DNA of 18,712 nt from Patescibacteria group bacterium. GTDB lineage: Bacteria > Patescibacteriota > Minisyncoccia > Minisyncoccales > DG-74-1. Of this stretch, positions 7,845 through 13,996 are shown in pieces (within the stretch, counting starts at the first letter, position 1; each line of letters opens with the position of its first letter). Location of the stretch: contig JASEJL010000013.1 in assembly GCA_030016465.1 (NCBI GenBank), forward strand, positions 1-18,712. The letters run 5' to 3'. The notes below the pieces were generated by a model. The model worked only from the letters and a program-made list of their open reading frames with translations, was not told the DNA's origin and did not search any database. The position numbers were made by a program, and so were the translations under genes.

Positions 7845-7881
7845 TCTCGAGATAGGTAAACTGATTTTCTGAATTGCTGCA

Positions 7882-10155
7882 TTAGTAAGTCGAAGTAGTA
7901 ATGTAGGTAATCATATCAGAATATTGACCTGCTGCCTGAGAAGCATCAATTCTAATGTTGTACTCAATAGCAATGTTGTCATTAGCAGCTGGGCCAGCAT
8001 AAGAAGCTAGAGTGACTGGTGTTGTGCTCATTTCTTCAGGTAAATCAGTTGAGGCATCTCCTTTTCCTCGGAAAGCAGAAGCAATAATTTTGCTTGTTCC
8101 GTCTCCATAACGAGCTGATTGAGCTGAAGCTAAAACACCATAACCATATGTTCCTGTTTTCCATTCTGGAATTTCAACGGTACCATTTGTCATACCATCA
8201 GAATTATTATTTACTCCATTGGTATCAGTATTTTGTATAGTAATAACATAACCGCCGGCCGCATTAGTAGAAACAACTATATTAGTACCTGTCTGGCCAT
8301 TGCCAACATCAGAACCGGTAGCATAAGCTATTGATGTAGCTTTTCGATTATAGCCAAGCGCGCCACCTGTAAATTTAGCGCCTGAAACAGTAAAGTTAGC
8401 ATCAGTTACAGTTTCGGCCAAGGTATAATCATTTCCAATTGTTCCAGGATGTACGGCAATAACGTTAACTACCGTAGGAGTTTCCGCATCAACATTAGCT
8501 CTAACTAAATCTCCATCATTGTTATTAATGGCCCGATAGAGATTGCTTGCTACTTGGGCAGCTGTTAAATAGTTATTCTCATTGTCAACAATACTTACTA
8601 CCTTATTAGTACCACTGGCTACTCCGTCATTAGAAAACTCATAAACAATTCCGCGAACAGTTACTGTTTCTGTATCTAAAGCAGCATTAATAGCAACATC
8701 AGTTAAACTAATACTTCCATAAGCAGAGCGAGCTCCGCCTAATTTATGGTAGGCGTTTGGCTCTAAGGTGCCAAAGTCTAACAGATTACCGCCCTGAATA
8801 GCAAAACTTAAAATCGGATCTATTGTTGCCTGAACAGCTATAACGTCATCAGAAACAATATAAACCGCGATCCTTGCATCCTGCTTTACTGTATCGCCAG
8901 TTTTGTGTTCAATTGTAATCTGATAAAGTCCAGGGGTGGTTGGGTTAGTAATTTGTTCAGTACCTGTTACACCAGCTGTAGCATGCCTTCCAATTTCAAT
9001 TGTGATAGTCTCTTCTGTAGTTGTACCTGTATCACTAGTCAAGGTTAATACCTGACCAGAAACAGCAACGCCCCAAGTAATACCAGAAGCAGTAGCAGCT
9101 AAAGGAATTTCTCCAGTTATACTTCCAGACATATCAACATCTTCAAAATCAATGCCTGTTAAACCAAAACCGCTTGGGAAGGTAATGTTAATAGTGTCTC
9201 CACCTGCAATAGGTTCAGCTAAGGTAAATACAATAGTGTGATCAGCCGAAACAAGTCCTCTTGCTTCACGTCCATTAACCGGCACATCACCAACTAATCT
9301 TACGGTTCTTAAGAAATCATTAGTTCCTTCTGTTACAACAATGGATGAATGAGCTCCTGTTAAATCAGAAGTGATTCTAAATTTATTACTACTAGTATAA
9401 CTAACCGTTACATTATCAGTGGAAGCAGCATCAATTTTACTATCCATCTCAGATACTAAAGTAGATGTTGAATAAACACCCTGGGCAATAGTTACAGAAA
9501 CCGTGGGTTCACCATTTACACTAATACTAAAACTATCATTGGATCCTGCTATGACATTAAAGGCAACTGCAGAATCTGAAATTGCCGTATTGTCTCTAAT
9601 TGCAGTGTCATCAGCTGTATATCCAAGAGTAGCTGCAGCAGAATCTGATCCAGTATAAGTTTTCCAAGCAAGACTCGGATTTAAGGTATTTCCTCCATCA
9701 GCTCTAATAGAGAATAAATTAGTTGATTCTGCATATGTAACAGTATAACTGTCATCAGCATCTCCATCTGCAGCCGCTAAAGCAGTAGCAATAATAGCTG
9801 CTAACTGGTCCCCTGTATAATGATTGCCTGAAACAGCTCCTCCATGAGTAATCAAGTCAACCTTGACATCATCTGGGCCTGCACAAGTAGAGCTTGCTGT
9901 GCCTCCTGCTGTATTCATACAAATAACATCATTCTTTGTATCTACAATGATAAAATCATCTGTTATTGATTGAGTACTTTCAGTGTAACCAGCAACAGCT
10001 GAACCAGTACCAGAAGCTTGTATGGTAGAAAGTGTATCTTTGGCACCAGTCAATCTAGTGGCAGCATTAGCAACTGGCATATTCATTGCAAGCAAACTTA
10101 AAATCATGACTATAGCAGTAAATCTTCTTATAATTCTTTCAAATTTTTCAATCAT
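7882..10155 (-). CDS. S-layer-like secreted protein, 757 aa
   Basis: This is a probable major surface-layer protein, exported by a signal peptide (residues 1-31, PVANA|A). Residues about 95-185 and 205-290 are two repeats resembling flagellin/hook-associated IN-type modules (SFSISVNG, VTIAQGVYSTSTLVSEMDSK, VTVSYTSSNKFRITSD). Residues 300-450 match the 378-aa protein (ADHTIVFT, GGDTINITFPSGF, SGITWGVAVSGQVLTLT, VQATIDPILSFAI). Residues about 490-600 are an inserted module like those of phage tail-sheath or hook proteins (ETVTVRGIVYEFSNDG, AAQVASNLYRAIN, VIAVHPGTIGNDYTL). Residues 620-757 are the shared C-terminal module ending GQYSDMITYITTSTY. It has almost no Cys, is rich in Thr/Ser/Ala, and has no C-terminal membrane helix. 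It is first in the cluster, with its own extended -10 promoter and a 5'-terminal mRNA stem-loop, as expected for an abundant protein. The S-layer role is inferred. Confidence 0.75.
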   Translation of the reverse strand: MIEKFERIIRRFTAIVMILSLLAMNMPVANAATRLTGAKDTLSTIQASGTGSAVAGYTESTQSITDDFIIVDTKNDVICMNTAGGTASSTCAGPDDVKVDLITHGGAVSGNHYTGDQLAAIIATALAAADGDADDSYTVTYAESTNLFSIRADGGNTLNPSLAWKTYTGSDSAAATLGYTADDTAIRDNTAISDSAVAFNVIAGSNDSFSISVNGEPTVSVTIAQGVYSTSTLVSEMDSKIDAASTDNVTVSYTSSNKFRITSDLTGAHSSIVVTEGTNDFLRTVRLVGDVPVNGREARGLVSADHTIVFTLAEPIAGGDTINITFPSGFGLTGIDFEDVDMSGSITGEIPLAATASGITWGVAVSGQVLTLTSDTGTTTEETITIEIGRHATAGVTGTEQITNPTTPGLYQITIEHKTGDTVKQDARIAVYIVSDDVIAVQATIDPILSFAIQGGNLLDFGTLEPNAYHKLGGARSAYGSISLTDVAINAALDTETVTVRGIVYEFSNDGVASGTNKVVSIVDNENNYLTAAQVASNLYRAINNNDGDLVRANVDAETPTVVNVIAVHPGTIGNDYTLAETVTDANFTVSGAKFTGGALGYNRKATSIAYATGSDVGNGQTGTNIVVSTNAAGGYVITIQNTDTNGVNNNSDGMTNGTVEIPEWKTGTYGYGVLASAQSARYGDGTSKIIASAFRGKGDASTDLPEEMSTTPVTLASYAGPAANDNIAIEYNIRIDASQAAGQYSDMITYITTSTY

Positions 10156-10195
10156 CTTAGTTAATAATTAATTTAATAGTTTTTCGACCTTTATA

Positions 10196-10225
10196 AGTAC
10201 TTTTACAATATTTTGTAAAAGTACT
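10196..10225 (-). promoter_or_regulatory. 13-bp perfect stem-loop at predicted 5' end of S-layer mRNA
   Basis: AGTACTTTTACAA (10196-10208) and TTGTAAAAGTACT (10213-10225) form a perfect 13-bp stem with a 4-base loop. With the -10 at 10234-10239, transcription should begin near 10227, so the hairpin would sit 1-2 bases from the RNA 5' end. Such structures shield mRNA from 5'-end-dependent decay. On the plus strand it is followed by GTTTTTTTATT and so could also act as a terminator, or as a protein-binding palindrome. Confidence 0.6.
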
Positions 10226-10233
10226 GTTTTTTT

Positions 10234-10242
10234 ATTATATCA
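10234..10242 (-). promoter_or_regulatory. extended -10 promoter of the 757-aa gene
   Basis: The minus strand reads TGATATAAT, a perfect extended -10, with no good -35. The predicted start near 10227 gives a leader of about 72 bases containing the stem-loop and the AAAGGTCGA motif (10184-10192), also seen before the DUF916-like gene. Confidence 0.65.
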
Positions 10243-10339
10243 AGTTATATTAGAAAAGAAAAAAGGGGGGGCTGTGGATAACTTTTTGTAGAACTATTAC
10301 AAAATAATTAAAATTTGAGATTAAATTATATCAAAAAAG

Positions 10340-10364
10340 TTAGTTAATAATTTTTCGACGTTTA
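10340..10364 (-). repeat. duplicate of the S-layer gene leader
   Basis: The minus strand at 10364-10340 reads GTCGAAAAA..TTATTAACTAA, closely matching the leader just before the 757-aa ATG (10187-10157), where an extra segment splits the match. Both copies lie near a TGATATAAT box. This looks like the scar of a leader or gene duplication whose coding part is lost. Confidence 0.45.
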
Positions 10365-10504
10365 TTCCTTTATTGTTGTTTATTTATTAAAAATAATCCA
10401 TATTAAGGTAAAGAGGGCAGAGTTTTTTCTTTTCCCCCATTTTTAAACTTTTTTAGAAACAACTACTTTTAAGACTAATTTCCTTAAGAAATATCAATCT
10501 TTTT

Positions 10505-10585
10505 TCAAAATAGGGTTAGTATAGAAAGCCCAATTACCACAATTACTATTAAAAATTCAATTAAGGTAAAAGATTTGTTTTTCAT
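10505..10585 (-). pseudogene. truncated type IV prepilin N-terminus, 26 aa
   Basis: A minus-strand ATG 4 bases after the acs stop encodes MKNKSFTLIEFLIVIVVIGL and six more residues, then TGA. This is the type IV prepilin/pseudopilin start: a short basic leader, then FTLIE with Glu at +5 of the mature protein (cleavage before F by prepilin peptidase PilD), then the hydrophobic alpha1 helix. The globular domain is absent; the frame after the TGA ends within nine codons, and I see no continuation in other frames. It is most likely the remnant of a deleted pilin gene, although a minimal membrane peptide cannot be excluded. Its position next to the duplicated S-layer leader marks a rearranged junction. 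Confidence 0.65.
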
Positions 10586-10589
10586 TTAA

Positions 10590-12521
10590 TTATTTTTTAA
10601 TTATTTTTTTAATTTTCTCAATGCTTTCAGGGTTGGCTAAAGTGGAAAGGTCGCCAAGTTCTTCGCCCACAAAAATTTTCCGTAAAATCCTTCTCATAAT
10701 TTTACCCGACCTTGTTTTTGGTAAATCTTCGACCAAATAAACTTCTTTGGGTAAAGCAATGGGGCCAATTTCCTTTCTGACTTGATCTATTAGTTCTTTT
10801 TTAAGATTTTCACCACCTTCGTTCGTTAAAGCCACGGAAGGTACAGCAAAGATTACCGGCACTTCACCTTTGATTTCATCGGGAATACCAATTACCGCGC
10901 ATTCAGTAACATCAGGAGAGAGATTAACAGCTGCCTCAAGTTCTCCAGTAGTTATTCTGTGTCCGGCTACTTTAATAACATCATCAACCCGGCCAACAAT
11001 CCTGATTAAACCATTCTTATCTTTATAAGCAAGGTCTGAAGTAAAGAAAACTTTCTTTCCGTATTGGCTCCAATAAGTCTCTAAATATTTTTTTGGGTCT
11101 TTGTAAATTCCCCGTAATAAACCAGGGGTAAAAGGAGAAAGTATTACTAAATTTCCTTCTTTATTTTTAGGACAAGATTTTCCTTTCTCATCTAAAATAT
11201 CAGCCTTTATTCCAGGAAATGGAAGCCCGGTAAAAGCCAGTTTAAAACGACCAATTCCAGGTAAAGAAGTAATTAAAATTCCACCTGATTCGGTCTGCCA
11301 CCAGGTATCAACAATTGGACATCTTTCCTTACCAACATTTTTAAAATACCACAACCAAGTCGATTCATCGATTGGCTCCCCTAGCGAACCTAAAAGTCGT
11401 AATGAGTTAAATTGATATTTTTTAAGAATTTCCGTTTCATATTTAACAAACATCCTGATGGCGGTTGGGGTTGTGTAAAAAATCGTTACCTTATGCTTTT
11501 CAATAATCTGTGCCATCTGTCCGAGTCCGGCCAGTCTGGCGCCCCTTCAAACATTAAAGTTGTTATTCCATTAAGCAGGGGTGAGTAAATGGTGTAGGTT
11601 GTCCCGGTAATCCAACCCAGGTCGGAAGTGCACCATAAAATCGAATCCTGATGTAGATCAAATATCCATTTTCCAGTCCAATAAGTCTGAACTGTATAAC
11701 CTCCACAAGTGTGCATTATCTGTTTTGGTCGGCCAGTTGAACCGCTAGTTGCCAAAAAAACAATAAATCTTCTGAATCCATTACTTCCGGCTGACAAAAA
11801 TCGTTCTCTTTTTTTATTAAATCTTTATACCAAATATCTCTTTTTTCATTCCAAGAAATCTTATTTTTAGCTCTTTTCACAACAATTACTTTTTCAACTT
11901 TAGTTTCTTTTATTCCTTCATCGGCGCTTTCTTTTAAATTAATGATTTTCCCTCTTCTATAATAACCATCGGCGGTAATTAAAATTTTAGCTGTCGCGTC
12001 TTGTAATCTTATTCGCAAAGCTTGGGAGCTAAAGGCCGAAAAAACAACAGTATGAACAGCTCCAATTCTAGCCCAGGCCAACATTGAAATTATCGTTCCT
12101 GGAATCATTGGCAGATAAATCCCCACCCTATCGCCTTTTTTTATTCCTAATCTTTTTAAGGCATTGGCAAAGCGACAAACTTCTTTCAATAATTCTCCGT
12201 AAGTTATTTTTCACGGCTTTTCACTAATCGGTTCTGGTTCCCAAATTAAAGCACTTTTTTCTTTAATTTTTTCAAATCCAACTAAATTTTTCTCAAAAAT
12301 GTTTAAAGTAATATTTATCTTACCTCCCACAAACCATTGAAAATAAGGATGTTGATGTAAAAAAGCCTTGTTCTAGAGCTTTATCCAATAAAGTTCTTTA
12401 GCCAATTTTTCCCAAAACTTAACTGGATTTTTAGCCGCTTCCTGATAAATTTTATCATCTTTCAGCCATGCCTTTTTCTGAAACTCTTTGGTCGGATAAT
12501 ATAAATCTCTTTTTTTATCAT
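10590..12521 (-). pseudogene. acs: acetyl-CoA synthetase, decayed (3 frameshifts, 2 nonsense)
   Basis: In intact form this would be AMP-forming acetyl-CoA synthetase (acetate + ATP + CoA), about 644 codons, the normal family length. Recognisable parts are YYPTKEFQKKAW and PYFQWFVGGK near the N-terminus, the nucleotide loop TSGSTGRPK, TWWQTESGG, GRVDDVIKVAGHR, and the catalytic-lysine region PKTRSGKIMRR near the end. The lesions are: a 7-base A-run after the ATG (12510-12516) where 8 restores frame; TAG at 12373-12375 where Trp is expected; TGA at 12211-12213 where Arg is expected; a 7-base run at 11754-11760 needing one more base; and a missing G at 11513-11514. The homopolymer losses could be sequencing errors, but the two nonsense changes are substitutions. 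The last 308 codons (10590-11516) are open but lack a proper start. Its promoter is intact. Confidence 0.85.
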
Positions 12522-12527
12522 TACTTT

Positions 12528-12536
12528 ATTATATCA
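12528..12536 (-). promoter_or_regulatory. extended -10 of acs, leaderless spacing
   Basis: TGATATAAT on the minus strand (TATAAT 12528-12533) is followed by exactly six bases and then the ATG at 12521-12519. The predicted start coincides with the A of ATG, giving a leaderless mRNA. The promoter of this dead gene looks intact, so decay may be recent. Confidence 0.65.
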
Positions 12537-12544
12537 AAACAAAA

Positions 12545-12591
12545 AATCAGGGCAAAGCTCCGTAGCTAACTTGCACTGCAGCACCCTGATT
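12545..12591 (-). terminator. hairpin AATCAGGG/CCCTGATT with T-tract
   Basis: AATCAGGG (12545-12552) and CCCTGATT (12584-12591) form an 8-bp stem around a 31-base interior with further short pairings. On the minus strand it is followed by TTTT-G-TTTT, like an intrinsic terminator directly upstream of the acs promoter, where no minus-strand gene ends. The 18-mer at its plus-strand right edge (12577-12594) recurs inverted at 1204-1221, so it may instead be a dispersed palindromic repeat. Confidence 0.45.
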
Positions 12592-12720
12592 AAATTAACT
12601 GTAAGACTTCCTAGCATTATTTATACTTTTGACCATTTTAGAATAATTAGAATAAGGTGTAAGCAATATGACAATTCAGAAAAGGGCCTTTGAGACCTAT
12701 ATAACATCAGGAAATCTTTA

Positions 12721-12764
12721 AGCACCTAGGCAAAATTTTCTTTTAGAAAATTTTGCTATGTGCT
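12721..12764. promoter_or_regulatory. long inverted repeat overlapping the miaB promoter
   Basis: CAAAATTTTC (12731-12740) and GAAAATTTTG (12746-12755) form a perfect 10-bp stem with a 5-base loop. Outer arms AGCACcTAG and CTAtGTGCT extend it to about 18 pairs with one mismatch and one bulge. Its right end runs to the first base of the miaB -10 (TAAAAT at 12764-12769). It could be an operator or a structural element; it lies upstream of the predicted RNA start and so is not a leader hairpin. Confidence 0.5.
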
Positions 12765-12769
12765 AAAAT
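12761..12769 (+). promoter_or_regulatory. extended -10 of miaB, leaderless spacing
   Basis: TGCTAAAAT (hexamer TAAAAT 12764-12769) places the start at 12776-12777, the A of the ATG chosen for miaB. No Shine-Dalgarno site precedes that ATG, consistent with a leaderless transcript. Confidence 0.6.
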
Positions 12770-12776
12770 GAGTGAT

Positions 12777-13832
12777 ATGAAATACTATATCATTACATTC
12801 GGTTGCCAAATGAACAAGGCAAATTCGGAGAGGATTGCTTCTATTTTAGAAAGCAAAGGTTATCAGCCAGCTTCAAAGATAAATGAGGCTGATTTAGTTG
12901 TGGTTAATATGTGTTCGGTCAGACAATCAGCGGTAGATCGAGTATACGGTCTCGCTCCCAAATTCAAAAAATTGAAAGAAAAAAATTCAAAACTCAAAAC
13001 TATTTTAACCGGCTGTATCTTAAAAGAAGATAAAAAGAAATTTAGAAAAATTTTTGATTCAATTTGGAATATGAGAAATTATTTTGATATTTCACCTAAA
13101 TGCCAAAGTAAATCTTTGGCCTTTGTCCCAATTTCTAATGGCTGTAATAATTTTTGTAGTTATTGCGTTGTTCCTTTTACAAGGGGTCCTTTGACTTGTC
13201 GTGATCATCAAGAAATCCTAAAGGAAGTTAAAGATTTAGTAGAGAGAGGATATAAGGAAATTTGGCTTTTGGGTCAAAATGTGAACTCCTACGGAGTTCA
13301 ACGCGAAACAGACGCGAAACAGAAGACGAAACAGACGCGAAAAATAAATTTCCCGAAATTATTGAAAATGGTAAATGACATCCCCGGAGATTTCTCAATA
13401 AGATTTACTTCGCCCCATCCGGCTGATTTCACAGATGAATTAATCGATACTATGGCAAAATGTAAAAAAGTGGCGCATTACCTAAATTTACCAGTTCAAT
13501 CCGGAGATAATGAGATTTTAAAAAAGATGAACCGCTCTTATACAATTGAACAATACAAAAATTTAGTTAAAAAAATTCGGAAAAAAATTCCTGATATAAA
13601 TTTATCCACCGATGTTATTGTTGGTTTTCCTGGAGAAACAAAAAAGCAGTTTGAAAATACTGTAAAATTATTTAAGGAAATTAAATTTAATATGGCTTAT
13701 ATTGCCAAATATTCTCCTCGTCCTGGCACCGCTGCCTTCAAATTAAAGGATAATGTGGCCTTAGACGAAAAAAAACGAAGGTATAAAGTTCTAAATGATT
13801 TATTAGAAAATTTAAAAAGACCAGCTATATAA
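12777..13832 (+). CDS. miaB: tRNA-2-methylthio-N6-isopentenyladenosine synthase MiaB, C-terminally short
   Basis: This radical-SAM methylthiotransferase converts i6A37 to ms2i6A37 in tRNA, acting after MiaA, whose gene follows. The N-terminal MTTase domain starts MKYYIITFGCQMN and carries three cluster cysteines (FGCQMN, NMCSVR, TGCILKE). The radical-SAM motif is CNNFCSYC (CxxxCxxC), followed by LLGQNVNSYG, FTSPHP, LPVQSGDNEILKKMNR and STDVIVGFPGET. It is 351 aa against about 430-450 usual: translation stops soon after DEKKRRYKVLNDLLE, so the tRNA-binding TRAM domain is missing and no TRAM-like sequence follows. An unusual insert after NSYG (residues about 173-189, QRETDAKQKTKQTRK) comes from an 11-base tandem repeat. 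The start at 12777 is chosen for conservation and promoter spacing over the in-frame TTG 12753 and ATG 12768. Catalysis may persist, with altered tRNA binding. Confidence 0.85.
   Translation: MKYYIITFGCQMNKANSERIASILESKGYQPASKINEADLVVVNMCSVRQSAVDRVYGLAPKFKKLKEKNSKLKTILTGCILKEDKKKFRKIFDSIWNMRNYFDISPKCQSKSLAFVPISNGCNNFCSYCVVPFTRGPLTCRDHQEILKEVKDLVERGYKEIWLLGQNVNSYGVQRETDAKQKTKQTRKINFPKLLKMVNDIPGDFSIRFTSPHPADFTDELIDTMAKCKKVAHYLNLPVQSGDNEILKKMNRSYTIEQYKNLVKKIRKKIPDINLSTDVIVGFPGETKKQFENTVKLFKEIKFNMAYIAKYSPRPGTAAFKLKDNVALDEKKRRYKVLNDLLENLKRPAI
13283..13342. repeat. palindrome plus 11-base tandem repeat inside miaB
   Basis: GAACTCC-TAC-GGAGTTC (13283-13299) is directly followed by two copies of ACGCGAAACAG (13301-13322), a shortened ACGAAACAG and a partial ACGCGAAA. 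It is GC-richer than the gene and encodes a hydrophilic insert between conserved MiaB blocks. The insert keeps the reading frame. Confidence 0.75.
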
Positions 13833-13996
13833 AAACAGATGGTCTATGTAAATTCTTCTGGCTTCCCTTGCCAAAGATGGAGCTTTTTGGAGGTAAATCA
13901 ATGGGCACACACAACCAAGTTGGTTATCGAGGAAGCCAGAAGAAATTGTTGAATCTAAAAGAGCAAACTTATTTAATAATAGCAAATCATAAAACT
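13833..13996. other. miaB-miaA spacer with 92-base palindromic element
   Basis: The spacer contains TTCTTCTGGCTTCC (13853-13866) and its perfect inverted copy GGAAGCCAGAAGAA (13931-13944) around 64 bases with an inner AACCAAGTTGGTT palindrome. The interior is GC-richer than the surroundings. AGACCA/TGGTCT also pair across the miaB stop codon. This could be a small inserted palindromic element that replaced the miaB 3' end, or a structured RNA. An in-frame TTG at 13868 would extend MiaA through it but is not supported by the family start. Confidence 0.5.

Larger units (their letters stand above)
10156..10504. other. 349-base regulatory and remnant region
   Basis: The region contains the S-layer leader and promoter, a second extended -10 on the minus strand (TGATATAAT, 10325-10333), and a partial duplicate of the S-layer leader at 10340-10364. 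It also has one perfect DnaA-box-like TTATCCACA (minus, 10273-10281) next to a G7 run, and AT-rich sequence up to the prepilin remnant. No further ORF is supported. Confidence 0.55.

Noticed and set aside
10273..10281. DnaA box TTATCCACA as part of an origin
   Set aside because: Only one perfect box, no cluster and no dnaA/dnaN/gidA neighbours; AT-richness alone is not evidence.
10590..12521. Alternative genetic code explaining acs stops
   Set aside because: The two stops are different codons (TAG at Trp, TGA at Arg) and three frameshifts are also present; other genes here do not need recoding.
12669..12722. 17-codon plus-strand ORF between acs and miaB
   Set aside because: Too short, no ribosome site or promoter that fits; probably chance or remnant.
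13868..13996. N-terminal extension of MiaA from a TTG
   Set aside because: Family proteins start about 10 residues before the P-loop; the extension runs through a palindromic element and is not conserved-looking.
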